Assembly (NCBI GenBank): GCA_965214795.1
Contig: OZ243976.1
Span: forward strand, 248,001-312,000
Direction of reading: 5' to 3'
Source: JAJDXW01 sp965214795
GTDB taxonomy: Bacteria > Pseudomonadota > Gammaproteobacteria > HK1
DNA: 64,000 bases
Below are positions 1 through 8,868 of this stretch, piece by piece. The position numbers and the translations under genes are program-made. Each line of letters opens with the position of its first letter. Within the stretch, counting starts at the first letter, position 1. The notes under the pieces are model-generated. The model worked only from the letters and a program-made list of their open reading frames with translations. It was not told the DNA's origin and made no database searches.

Positions 1-319
1 GTCCGGCCGCATCCGGGGTCGTCCCACGCTACGGTTCCGGACGGCAACAAGGGGCCGGGATGGCGCTCGCCGCGCGCGATCGGGCCGATCGGCTGCCTCC
101 ACGCGGCCCGCAGCCCCCCCCCGAGGGCACGAATGAGGGCGCTCCTGCCGACCCGGTGCGGATGATCGGCCCGCGTGGGATGGTTCTGGGCCGCATCGAT
201 CGCAGCGGCCCCGCCGCCGGTGGCGGGGTCGGAAACCTCCGTGGGTGGCGTGCGCTCGCTCGATCCGGCCGAGTGCACGGAGTGCATCGACGACGAACCC
301 CCGGCCCGTGATTGGACCG

Positions 320-440
320 GGCTCCTCACCCATGTGGCGGACGAGGGCGGTTTCGACCTCGCGGACTACCCGGGCGTGGTTGCGTGGCTCGATCGAGTCG
401 CGGGGTAGCCGGGGCACGTGCCGATGAATCCCGCCCCGCG
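320..440 (+). pseudogene. glutathione S-transferase C-terminal remnant
   Basis: The reading frame through 320-408 encodes THVADEGGFDL, then YPGVVAWLDRVAG. This is the usual C-terminal helix of bacterial GSTs, where a THVADEGGFDL-type stretch leads into the AWLxRVAxQPG tail. The TAG at 406-408 sits where the family normally has Gln before PGHVP, and the frame continues after it with PGHVPMN, so a CAG-to-TAG nonsense change is likely. Upstream of about 320 the homology is lost and no GST thioredoxin domain is seen. It is a degraded gene end, not a working enzyme. The rest of 1-613 shows nothing recognisable on either strand. Confidence 0.6.
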
Positions 441-613
441 GGGCGTCGTCCACCCCACCGGACGCTGAGCCGCCGGGTACGAGCGGGCCTCCGCCGGGCC
501 GCCCGCCGAAGGCGGAGCCTCCCTCCCGATCGGCGCGCGGTCCGAAGCGTTCCCGGCGTCCCTTGGCGGGAACGGGAGCCGGGCCCGCGGCCCGAACGCA
601 ACGGCGCAGGCGG

Positions 614-1501
614 TCAGTCGGCCCGTGGGGCACGGGGCGCGGGCAGCACCTCGACGATGGCGGCGGCGACGATCAGCATCGACCCCGTGACCTGGGCCAC
701 GCCGAACGGTTCGCTGGCGAACGCGGCGGCGGACGCGAGGCCCGTCACCACCTCCATCATCAGGAGGAGCCCGGCCCGGCCCGGGCTCACGAGCCGCACT
801 CCCCACAGGATGCCGATCGCGCTCGCCACGCTCACCCCCGCCACCACCACGACGATCGCGATCGGTTCGACGGCGGCGGCCGGCCGCGGCCCGGCCTCCA
901 CGAACGGCAGGAGCGCGACGAGCACGGTCGCCGCGGTGCCGCCGACGAAGAGGGACGCGACGTGGGCAGCCGGGGGGGCGGCGGCGTCCTGGTGCACGCG
1001 GATCGTTCCGAACGCCCACGCGACGCCGGCCGCCAGCGCGAACCAGTCGCCGATATTGCGGGGCAGCGGCACGCCGCTCTCCGCGCCGAGCACCACCCAG
1101 AGCCCGCCGAGGCCGAGACCGAGCGCCGCGAGACGGGTGCCGGTGAGGCGCTCCCCGAGCAACAGCCGACCGAGCACCGTCGCCCACACCGGACTGAGAT
1201 AGAACAGCAGGATCGCGGCCACCACCTCGGTGAGCGCGATCGCGATCGAATAGAGGATGAAGGCGCCGCCGGTGAGGAAGCCGGTCGCCAGCATCCGCGG
1301 CGTGCAGGCGGCCCGCGCGCCGGGCCACCGAAGGAGGACCGGAACGAGGAACCCGAGTCCCGCCACGAACACCCCGAGGGTGAGCCACACCGCGCCGACC
1401 CCGCGGGTTTCGAGGTATCGGACCGGGATCCAGTAGAGCCCCCACAGGGCGCCCGAAAGGGCGATCGCGAGCTCGGGAGCGGTCAGTCGAACGCGCGTCA
1501 C
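614..1501 (-). CDS. DMT-superfamily (EamA) permease
   Basis: A 295-residue hydrophobic protein with about ten predicted membrane helices arranged as two EamA repeats, the layout of drug/metabolite transporters that move small metabolites across the inner membrane. The first repeat begins near ELAIALSGALWGLYWIPV and the second near IGDWFALAAGVAWAFGTI. The loops are short and the C-terminus is charged (APRAPRAD). The start is GTG at 1501; no convincing ribosome site precedes it. Length fits the family (280-310 residues). The substrate cannot be inferred, and the gene appears monocistronic, with no transport partner beside it. Confidence 0.85.
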   Translation of the reverse strand: MTRVRLTAPELAIALSGALWGLYWIPVRYLETRGVGAVWLTLGVFVAGLGFLVPVLLRWPGARAACTPRMLATGFLTGGAFILYSIAIALTEVVAAILLFYLSPVWATVLGRLLLGERLTGTRLAALGLGLGGLWVVLGAESGVPLPRNIGDWFALAAGVAWAFGTIRVHQDAAAPPAAHVASLFVGGTAATVLVALLPFVEAGPRPAAAVEPIAIVVVVAGVSVASAIGILWGVRLVSPGRAGLLLMMEVVTGLASAAAFASEPFGVAQVTGSMLIVAAAIVEVLPAPRAPRAD

Positions 1502-1807
1502 GGAGGGGAGACGGTCAACGCGTCGCGCCGTGCTCGACGGGGGCGGGACTCGCCGGCCGCGTCAGCCGGGGCCGGACCGGCCGAGGCGGCGGCGGCCCGC
1601 GGCGGCTCGCGGCCACCCACGGCGACTCGCGGCCGCCCGTCCCGGCGACCCCCACCCCCGCGACACCTGGCCGCGGGCGGGTACCGGCGGCGGGGGGTGG
1701 GTCGGCCCTCGGGTCCGGCGCCGGCGGAGACGGCGGCCCGCTCGGCGACCGCCGGCGCGAACGGCTCGCCACCCCGGCCACCGGTCAAGCAGGACTGATT
1801 CGTCCAT

Positions 1808-1948
1808 TCTAAAGGCGGTCAACGAATTCAAATGGTTGCGTCCACCGACGAACGGGTGACCCGAAGTCCGCGACGGCTGAAGAATCAGCGTCGAATCAAG
1901 ACGATACGCTCATCGGTGGTCATCCGGAAAGGCCGGGAACGAATTGGT
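1808..1948 (+). repeat. dispersed noncoding repeat, copy 1
   Basis: This roughly 140 bp stretch lies in the 455 bp gap between the DMT permease and the lactonase gene. Its reverse complement recurs at 58422-58566 upstream of gltB. The copies look about three-quarters identical and share an exact core around CGTCGAATCAAGACGATACG, followed by a conserved AGGCCGGGAACGAATT block. No open frame is conserved between copies, so it is a noncoding element (repeat family, RNA or regulatory region). The remaining part, 1502-1807, is featureless GC-rich sequence. Confidence 0.7.
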
Positions 1949-1957
1949 CTTGACCGG

Positions 1958-2887
1958 TCAGGTGTTGAGGAAGTTGAGCGGAAGACCGGGCCGCGGCCAG
2001 TCCGCCGCCACGAGCCGCCCCTCCCAGGAGAGGGTGACGTAGGCGGTCCTGAGGTCCGGTCCCCCGAAGCAGATGTTGGTGGTGTAGGGGTCGTCGAATT
2101 CGACGAACTCCAGGGTCCCGCCCTCCGGCTTCGCCACCGTGATCCCGGGGGTCATGAGGGTCGCCACGCAGACGTTGCCGGACGCTTCGACGGCAAGGGA
2201 GTCGAAGCGCCGCCAGCCGCCGTCGCAAGTGACGAGCCGGCCGCCGTTCAGCGAAGGCGGAAAGGGCTCCATCACCACCTCGCCCTCGGCGGTGATCGGA
2301 TAGGCCCAGAGCCTCGCGCCCTCCGTCTCCGCCACGTAGAGGGTCTTCTCGTCCGGCGAGAGACCGATGCCGTTCGCGGTCAGGAAAGGGTGGACCACCT
2401 CCCGAACGAGGCTCCCGTCGGACCGGGCGTAGTAGACACCGCCCCGATCGATCTCGCGCTCGCGCACCTTCCCGAGGTCGGTGAACCAGAATCCGCCCGA
2501 GCGATCGAACACGATGTCGTTCGGACCCTTGAGGGGCCGGCCGTCGCAGGAGTCGTACAGCACCTCGACCGCGCCGGTATCGAGGTCCACCCGCTCGATC
2601 CGGCCGCTCACGTAGTCGTCCGACTGGCCGATCGAGCGGCGGTTGCCGTTCGCTTCCACCTGCCACCGGAACCCGCCGTTGTTGCAGACGTAGCACCTGC
2701 CGTCCGGTCCGATGGCCGCCCCGTTGGGTCCGCCGCCGATCTCGGCCACGATCTCCTTGCGGCCGTCGGGAAACACCCGGGTCAGGGTCCCACGGGCGAT
2801 CTCGACCACGAGCACGGTGCCATCCGGCATCGCGATCGGCCCCTCGGGAAAGAGGAGGCCATCGGTAATCGTTCGGTACTGCGTCAT
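1958..2887 (-). CDS. SMP-30/gluconolactonase family protein
   Basis: A 309-residue six-bladed beta-propeller of the SMP-30/gluconolactonase/LRE family, which hydrolyse sugar or other lactones with a divalent metal. The signature FPEGP near the N-terminus supplies the usual metal-binding Glu. GPNGAAIGPDG, KGPNDIVFDRSGGFWFTD and TANGIGLSPDEKTLYVAET follow in the expected order, with Asn and Asp metal ligands in PND and LSPD. There is no signal peptide, so a cytoplasmic enzyme is expected. The ATG at 2887 was chosen because GAGGAA lies about eight bases upstream; longer in-frame extensions lack this. The substrate is not determined by sequence. Confidence 0.88.
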   Translation of the reverse strand: MTQYRTITDGLLFPEGPIAMPDGTVLVVEIARGTLTRVFPDGRKEIVAEIGGGPNGAAIGPDGRCYVCNNGGFRWQVEANGNRRSIGQSDDYVSGRIERVDLDTGAVEVLYDSCDGRPLKGPNDIVFDRSGGFWFTDLGKVREREIDRGGVYYARSDGSLVREVVHPFLTANGIGLSPDEKTLYVAETEGARLWAYPITAEGEVVMEPFPPSLNGGRLVTCDGGWRRFDSLAVEASGNVCVATLMTPGITVAKPEGGTLEFVEFDDPYTTNICFGGPDLRTAYVTLSWEGRLVAADWPRPGLPLNFLNT

Positions 2888-3065
2888 CTGGGATTCCTCG
2901 GTAGCGGCATGGCTGGCCCACACGGGCCGGCGAGCCCGCGGCGCCGCCCACGGTCGCACGAATCGGGGGCGAATGGGTACGCGGCGCCGGGACCGTGCGC
3001 GACAGGATATCGGCAGCGGGTCGGGAGGTGGGGGTTCGGACGGCGAATAGCGGAGAGCCTCAACG

Positions 3066-3097
3066 GAGAAAATCTCGACGTGAGAAAATCTCGACGT
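3066..3097 (+). repeat. 16-bp perfect tandem duplication
   Basis: The unit GAGAAAATCTCGACGT occurs twice head to tail (3066-3081 and 3082-3097). Each unit contains the small inverted repeat GAG-AAAAT-CTC. It lies between the divergent lactonase and hydroxylase genes, about 65-95 bp before the hydroxylase start. The position would suit a regulator site or promoter spacer, but nothing in the sequence proves binding. Confidence 0.6.
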
Positions 3098-3161
3098 TGA
3101 CCCGTCACCTGCACTGTGGTAAGCAAAAGGGAACCGCCCGAACCTGTGACGGGGATGGACG

Positions 3162-4178
3162 ATGGCCGACCCAACAGTCGTGACGCGCGACGAGCGCGGA
3201 AACTGGGGCCCGAACTACCTCGAGGAGCTGCCGGCGCCGATGGTCTGGCCGCCGCGCCTTCTCGGCACCCTGAAATGGTTCTTCGGCTGGCCCGGATACC
3301 TGTGGCCGTGGAACTCGGTGTTCCTGGGCTTTGCGCTCGTGGCGTGGTTCTTCTTCCTGCCACCCCTCGACGCGATGAAGACCTTCGAGCCGTGGTGGAT
3401 CGCGCTCATTTTCGCCCGCAACCTCGGCCTCACGATCCTCTACTTCGGGGGACTGCACCTTTACTTCTACATGCTGAAGGGGCAGGGGACGGACTACCGG
3501 TACTCGACGAAGATGCCCCTTGCGCAAGCCAATTCGCGGCTGTTCGGCAGCCAGGTTCGCGAGAACGTGTTCTGGTCGCTCGCGAGCGGGGTGACGATCT
3601 GGACCGCCTACGAGGCGGTCACCTGGTGGCTCTATGCCAACGAGATGCTTCCGTACATCACCTGGGCGTCGAATCCGGTCTGGTTCGTCGCCCTCATCGT
3701 GCTGATCCCGCTGATCCGCGAGGTCCACTTCTACCTCATCCATCGCCTGCTGCACTGGAAGCCGCTCTATCGGATCGCCCACTATCTGCACCACCGCAAC
3801 GTCAACATCGGGCCGTGGTCGGGGCTTTCGATGCACCCGATCGAGCATCTGTTGTATTTCTCGGGGGTCGTGGTGCACTGGGTGATCGCCTCGCACCCCT
3901 TCCACGCCATGTTCCATCTCTGCCACCTCGGCTTCTCGCCGGCGGCGGGGCATGCCGGATACGACGAGATCGGCGTGGAGGGCAGGAAGGGCCTCAAGAT
4001 CGGCGCCTACATGCACTATCTCCACCACCAGTACTTCGAGTGCAACTACGGCGGCGACGGCCTCCCGCTCATCGACAAGCTGATGGGCACCTTCCACGAC
4101 GGATCGCCGGAGGCCCACGACCGGATGACCCGCCGGCTGCGCGAACGCCGGTGGGCGAAGCAGGCGGCGTCCGCCTGA
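3162..4178 (+). CDS. sterol desaturase/fatty acid hydroxylase family protein
   Basis: A 338-residue integral membrane di-iron oxygenase of the fatty-acid hydroxylase/sterol desaturase superfamily. Several hydrophobic segments (around residues 45-68, 85-110, 145-190) are followed by the histidine boxes: HFYLIHRLLH near residue 190, HYLHHRN near 206, HPIEH near 225 and HYLHHQYFECNYG near 288. Together they supply the ligands for two irons. The fold acts on lipid or sterol-like substrates at the membrane; the actual substrate is unknown. The ATG at 3162 follows a GGGGATGG stretch. The gene stands alone, divergent from the lactonase and 228 bp before the LarA-type gene. Confidence 0.88.
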   Translation: MADPTVVTRDERGNWGPNYLEELPAPMVWPPRLLGTLKWFFGWPGYLWPWNSVFLGFALVAWFFFLPPLDAMKTFEPWWIALIFARNLGLTILYFGGLHLYFYMLKGQGTDYRYSTKMPLAQANSRLFGSQVRENVFWSLASGVTIWTAYEAVTWWLYANEMLPYITWASNPVWFVALIVLIPLIREVHFYLIHRLLHWKPLYRIAHYLHHRNVNIGPWSGLSMHPIEHLLYFSGVVVHWVIASHPFHAMFHLCHLGFSPAAGHAGYDEIGVEGRKGLKIGAYMHYLHHQYFECNYGGDGLPLIDKLMGTFHDGSPEAHDRMTRRLRERRWAKQAASA

Positions 4179-4406
4179 CGGGGGACGCGCCGGTTCCGGC
4201 GCTCGACCGATCCGGACTGATCCGGGGCGACCGCGAAGCGATTCCCCTGGAGCGGCGGCTTCGACCGGAGTCCGTCGAGCCCCGCGCCCCGCCGGACGAG
4301 CCCTCCGGCGAGCCATGCCGGGCGGGGCTTCGGGATGGCGGCACCCCGGTGGACCGGATCCGGCGCCCGGCAGAGCGAGGAAAGACGAGGCGGAAGGGAC
4401 GGTCGG

Positions 4407-5672
4407 ATGAAGGTCAATCTGCTGTACGGGCGCGGCGGGCTCGAGGTGCGGCTTCCCCACGGGTGCAAGCCGACCGTGATCGAGAAGCCCCCCATGCCGG
4501 TCATCGCGGAGCCGGCCGCCGCGGTGGCCGCCGCCCTCGACGGGGGCGGACTCGCGGAAGCGGCGGCCGGCGCGCGCTCGGCCTGCATCCTCATCTGCGA
4601 CGTCACCCGCCCGGTGCCGAACCGGCTGTTCCTTCGCCCCCTCGTCGAGCGCCTCGGGGGAGCCGGGGTCGCCTGCGATGCCATCACCGTGCTCGTCGCC
4701 ACCGGGCTGCACCGGCCGAACCTCGGCGACGAGCTCGCGGAGGTGGTGGGGGACCCGTGGGTGCTCGAGCACGTCCGGGTGGTCAACCACGACGCGCGCA
4801 ACGACGCGGACCACGTCGACCTCGGCCGGACCCGCCGGGGGACCCCGATCCGCCTCGACCGCCGGTTCGTCGAAGCCGAGGTGCGGATCGCGACCGGGCT
4901 CGTCGAGCCTCACTTCATGGCCGGTTACTCCGGGGGGCGCAAGGTCATCGCCCCCGGCATCGCCCACGCCGAGACGATCACGACCTTTCACAACCACCGC
5001 TTCATGTCGGACCCGTGCGCGGAGAACTGCGTTCTGGACGGCAACCCCCTGCACCGCGAACAGCTCGAGATCCTCGACCGCATCGGGGGCGCGCTCGCGC
5101 TCAACACGGTGCTCGACGACCGCCGGCGGCTCGCCTTCGTGAACTTCGGGGGCTGCCGCGAGAGCCACCTCGAGGCGGTCGCCTTCGTGCGCCGGTTCGC
5201 CGAGGTGGCCCTCCCCCGCCGGTTCACGACGGTGGTGACGAGTGCCGCCGGCTACCCGCTCGACAAGACCTACTACCAGACCGTCAAGGGGATGGTAGGG
5301 GCGCTCGGAGCGCTCGAGGACGGGGGCGACCTCATCGTCGCATCGGAGTGCTCGGAGGGGCTGGGATCGGCGGAGTACCGGGACGCCCAGCGGCGCCTCG
5401 TCGAGGCGGGGCCGGACGCCTTCCTCGCCGGGATCCGGGGCAAGGCGCACGCCGACATCGACGAATGGCAGACCCAGATGCAGACTCGCTCTCTCGCACG
5501 GGGCCGGGTGTCGCTCTTCACCGGGGGGCTCGCGCCGTCCGAACGGGCGCTCACCGGGGTGGGCTCCATCGCCTCGGTGGAGGACGCGATCGCGGAGAGT
5601 GTCGAACGCCACCGCGACCCGCGGATCGCGGTCATTCCCGAGGGGCCGTACGTCATCCCGCACGCGGCCTGA
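4407..5672 (+). CDS. LarA-family (DUF2088) nickel-pincer-type racemase/epimerase
   Basis: A 421-residue protein of the lactate racemase LarA family. Family landmarks are in order: the DVTRPVPN loop (Asp/Arg of the N-terminal domain), TGLHRP (catalytic His), then VEPHFMAGYSGGRKVIAPGIA, containing the second catalytic His and the Lys that covalently holds the nickel-pincer nucleotide. A TTFHNHRF block follows. LarA homologues interconvert stereoisomers of several 2-hydroxyacids, so lactate is not assured. The start at 4407 (MKVNLLYG) was chosen over an upstream in-frame ATG because homologues begin there. No larB, larC or larE cofactor genes are nearby, so cofactor must come from elsewhere. Confidence 0.85.
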   Translation: MKVNLLYGRGGLEVRLPHGCKPTVIEKPPMPVIAEPAAAVAAALDGGGLAEAAAGARSACILICDVTRPVPNRLFLRPLVERLGGAGVACDAITVLVATGLHRPNLGDELAEVVGDPWVLEHVRVVNHDARNDADHVDLGRTRRGTPIRLDRRFVEAEVRIATGLVEPHFMAGYSGGRKVIAPGIAHAETITTFHNHRFMSDPCAENCVLDGNPLHREQLEILDRIGGALALNTVLDDRRRLAFVNFGGCRESHLEAVAFVRRFAEVALPRRFTTVVTSAAGYPLDKTYYQTVKGMVGALGALEDGGDLIVASECSEGLGSAEYRDAQRRLVEAGPDAFLAGIRGKAHADIDEWQTQMQTRSLARGRVSLFTGGLAPSERALTGVGSIASVEDAIAESVERHRDPRIAVIPEGPYVIPHAA

Positions 5673-5822
5673 AGGCGGAGCGGCGGGACGGCGTCCCGGA
5701 CCTCGGACGCCCCGGGCACCCCGGGCACCGCGACCGCCGGCTCCGGGCCGGTCGGATTCGCGCAGGCTCGTCGAGAAGATGGTCTGGAAGAATCCGGATT
5801 CGGTCTTGGAAGGAAGAGGGCC

Positions 5823-6608
5823 ATGTCCGGGCCACGGCTCGAAGTCTCGCTGTATGGCGAACCGGTGCTGCAGGTGGACCTGGCCACGGCCAGGACTCCG
5901 CGCCGGACCGTGACGGTACTGAGCGACCGGTTCCGCCATTGCACCGCAGCTTGGCTCGACGACCGCGCACCCTCCCCAGAGGCCATCGCGCGCTGGCTCC
6001 TCGGGCTTCGCCCCGAAAGCGGAGCGAGGCGGGCCCAGGAGGTGAGGGCACGCGAGCGTCTGCGAGCCCACGAGGGCTTCAGCCTCGGGTACGAAGGCGG
6101 GCAGGCCGAGATCGTATGGGCCCTGCCAGGAACGGAATACGCGGGCGCCACGAGCTTCCGCTCGCTCGACGAGAAGGGTGAGAGCCTTCGGCCCTACCAC
6201 ACGACGCGCGATCCGCTCACGGCCCGCACGCTCGACCGCCTCCTCGGCCGGATCAAGCGCGAGATGGCGAAGGGCACGATCTCCCCCGGCGATCCGGATG
6301 TCCCCATTCCGACGAGCAGCGGAGCGATGCCGAAGGTCGCCCTGCACCTCTCGCGGGACGGCCGCTGGTACCTGCCAAGGCCACCGGAACTCGTGTCGAC
6401 ACACATTCTGAAGATCGAGGATCGCTCCGGAGCGTTCCCGGGTGAAGCGATCGCCGAGGCCGGGCCGGACGGATTCCAGCACCCTCGGCGCCCGGCGGCG
6501 GCGGCGGGTACATCGCAGGCGGCATCGTACCGGCATGGGGCGAGCGCTTCGACGCCGCCCGCTTTCTCGGCCGGTTCCACGCGAAGGGCCGTTTCCGTGC
6601 ATACCTGA
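5823..6608 (+). pseudogene. HipA-like kinase, N-terminal fragment
   Basis: The first roughly 215 residues resemble the N-terminal half of HipA-type serine/threonine kinases: a small N-terminal beta domain, then MPKVALHLSRDGRWYLP and STHILKIED, the family's PKxAL and STHILK elements that start the kinase fold. A strong GGAAGG ribosome site precedes the ATG. The match stops near 6465 (GEAIAEA), exactly where the kinase core should begin. The catalytic loop and DFD motif are absent, and the last 45 residues are unrelated low-complexity sequence. Full HipA proteins are about 440 residues. No HipB antitoxin gene is seen beside it. It is treated as an inactivated toxin gene. Confidence 0.65.
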
Positions 6609-6700
6609 GCGCGATTCCGGTATACGTAGTGACGCATCCGCGTCCGGGACTGGCCGGGGCCGACTCTCTGCCGACACTCCGCACGCGCCATCCGGCCTGA
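6506..6700 (+). pseudogene. glucokinase C-terminal fragment
   Basis: In a different frame from the HipA fragment, translation gives GYIAGGIVPAWGERFD, then FHAKGRFRAYLSAIPVYVVT and HPRPGLAGADSL before a TGA at 6698. This matches the C-terminus of bacterial Glk, where GGIVPRF..., F..KGRF..Y...IPV and H..PGLLGA are conserved. The ATP-binding N-terminus and the catalytic GxNxG-type region are missing. The fragment starts directly at the point where HipA similarity ends, so the two relics were joined by a deletion or recombination event. No function is expected. Confidence 0.72.
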
Positions 6701-6778
6701 ACCCGTTGTTCTCCTGTTCCGGGAGAAAGTGCCGGCACTCCCGTCACGCCCGGTTACAGAGCGACAGGTTACGCTGGC

Positions 6779-8800
6779 CTATTTCGAGCGCCCGGGACTG
6801 TATCTTTCCTCCCAGAGATGATGAAATTTGCCGTAAGCGTCCCTGGTGTATTGGCCGGTTCTGATTGTCTTGACCGGGTACTCCGGCAGTTCCACCGTTA
6901 CGCTGCACGCCCCGTCTGCGAAGGTGTGCCTGCGGCTGGCGAAGCTGAAATCCAGGTTGTCGAAGCCATACCGCTTCCGTTTATCAGGAAGGTCGGATTC
7001 GTCCTCCGGCGCCAAGTGCAGAAAAAATTTCGGCGCCCTGTCTTCCTCGTTGCAAGGCGCCTTTACATAGACGAGCTTGCGCCCAAAGCGATACACATCG
7101 AAATCGGCATCGATGATTCGCCTGTAGTCTCCGGACCTGTCTCCCAACGTCTTCGTCAGGATCCTCCCGCGATAGTCGATGAAATTCACGATGACGCGGG
7201 CTTCCGCCTCGGTAACCTCCACCCCGGACATCGACGTGCCCGGGGCGAACGCCTCCGGGTCCACGAGAAACCGCACCAGGCTGTTCCACGTCCAGACATG
7301 GTCCAGCGAGGCGAGCGCGTCCGAAAACTCGTAGCCTTCGAGGCGCCCGGCGCGCCGCCCGACCGCACCGGAGAGGCGGGGGGCGTCGCCCTGCTTGCCG
7401 GAGTCCGCGCCGTGGCAGGAACTGCAATGCTGCGCGTAGAGCCGCTCGCCGGGGTCCGCCGCGACGGCAGACTCCGCGACATCGGATTCGCAATGCGCCG
7501 CATAGACATCGCGGCGCTTCCGGGCTTCCGCGTCGCAATACTTTTGGGAGCGCCTCAGAAACGCCACCTTGTTCGAGCCATGCGGATACAGCAACGCCAG
7601 GCGGCCGTCCGGCATCCAGACCATGTCCCGTATCGAGTTCCAGATCTTGATTCGCTCGACATATTGTACTCGCTCGCCAAGACGGCGGATCCTGAATATC
7701 GACCGGGCCTTCAGCGACGCGACCAGCAGATCGTCCCTCCACAGGGGAAATGACCGCTCGTCGTTCACGACAATGGCGGAGGGGGCTATCGCCGGCACCC
7801 AGGCAAAGACCGGCGTCACGAAACCATCGTGCGCACCCACCTCTCCGTATTCGATCGTGGAAGGAACCTTGCGGCCGTAATTGACCCCGTAAGTGACATG
7901 CGGCCAGCCGTAATTGCCGCCGGGTTCGAGAAGGTTGAGTTCGTCCCCGGCTTGCGGCCCGTGCTCGGTGGACCACAGATTGCCTGCCTTGTCTCGCGCC
8001 AACCCTTGCGGGTTGCGATGGCCGAGAGTCAGTATTTCGGCTTCGCCGGTCTCGATTGCGACACGGACGAGCTTGCCCATATGCGAATCGGGGTCGTCGG
8101 ACAGGGTCCGGGATCTTCTGGGATCCCTATACCGACCATCTCTTCCATGGTCCCCTATGGTGAGCAGCAGGTGGTCGGGGCCGTCCGTCAACATCTTCCC
8201 GCCGGATTCCTCGCCAACAAGCTTGGTTTTCAGACAAGGCTCTGCGTCGAATATCGTCCTCCACCACGGCGACACGGCGACCGTCTTCTCTCCGTCCGCA
8301 AAGGTGGCTTCCACAGTCGTCGACGACAGCCTGAACCGGACGCACTCCTCGGCAAAGTAGTGATGGCTGACAAAAAGCTCCGAGCGCCCCGGCGTCATTT
8401 CTTTCAAAAGAATACCTGCGACCCGAAAACGCTGCTTTTTCTTGTTTTCCCCAAAGGATTCGGTCGATTCCCAGCCCGACACGTTCATCGGAACCCTGCC
8501 GCGGAGCCATTTCACGTCTCCGCTCGCGTGAACCAATGCGATCCTTCCCTTCGCCGTTACGACCAGCAGGTCGTTGCCCAGGCTTGCGGCCGCGCCGCCG
8601 CTTCCATCGGATTCGCCGAGGCGGACGACTTCCGTCTCCAATGCGTAAAGGTGCGTCCTGATCTCACCCCCCGACTCGAGCGCCCGCACCGCCCCCCCCC
8701 ACAACGGAACAGCGAGAACGAGTAGCTGGGCAAGGCGGAAATACGGCTGTATCCTGATGGTCATTCCGGCCGTCAATCCGTTGTCTGTCAATGATGGCAT
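6779..8800 (-). CDS. PQQ-type soluble aldose dehydrogenase fused to cytochrome c
   Basis: A 673-residue exported protein. An N-terminal signal segment (VLAVPLWGGAVRAL) is followed by a beta-propeller with TIGDHGRDGR, LGHRNPQGLARD and EHGPQAGDELNLL-EPGGNYGWP, the hallmarks of PQQ-dependent soluble sugar (aldose) dehydrogenases. A class I cytochrome c domain follows: CSSCH at residues 459-463 and a likely axial Met at 524 in PGTSMSG. The last 130 residues (about 540-673) form an extra domain not recognised here. Electrons from sugar oxidation could pass directly to the fused haem. The start is ATG 8800 or ATG 8764; the latter gives a shorter signal peptide. A run of nine G occurs within the signal-peptide codons (8692-8700). 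Confidence 0.82.
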   Translation of the reverse strand: MPSLTDNGLTAGMTIRIQPYFRLAQLLVLAVPLWGGAVRALESGGEIRTHLYALETEVVRLGESDGSGGAAASLGNDLLVVTAKGRIALVHASGDVKWLRGRVPMNVSGWESTESFGENKKKQRFRVAGILLKEMTPGRSELFVSHHYFAEECVRFRLSSTTVEATFADGEKTVAVSPWWRTIFDAEPCLKTKLVGEESGGKMLTDGPDHLLLTIGDHGRDGRYRDPRRSRTLSDDPDSHMGKLVRVAIETGEAEILTLGHRNPQGLARDKAGNLWSTEHGPQAGDELNLLEPGGNYGWPHVTYGVNYGRKVPSTIEYGEVGAHDGFVTPVFAWVPAIAPSAIVVNDERSFPLWRDDLLVASLKARSIFRIRRLGERVQYVERIKIWNSIRDMVWMPDGRLALLYPHGSNKVAFLRRSQKYCDAEARKRRDVYAAHCESDVAESAVAADPGERLYAQHCSSCHGADSGKQGDAPRLSGAVGRRAGRLEGYEFSDALASLDHVWTWNSLVRFLVDPEAFAPGTSMSGVEVTEAEARVIVNFIDYRGRILTKTLGDRSGDYRRIIDADFDVYRFGRKLVYVKAPCNEEDRAPKFFLHLAPEDESDLPDKRKRYGFDNLDFSFASRRHTFADGACSVTVELPEYPVKTIRTGQYTRDAYGKFHHLWEERYSPGRSK

Positions 8801-8868
8801 CAGACCTTAATTCCTTCCTTGAGTCAAACCTCTTCCCGAGGCGACCAGAACTCGGTGATTTTTTCGGA

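Noticed and set aside
3105..6677. Very long minus-strand open frame opposite the hydroxylase, LarA and HipA genes
   Set aside because: Its translation is Arg/Pro/Gly-rich without domains, while three plus-strand frames have recognisable proteins. It reflects high GC content.
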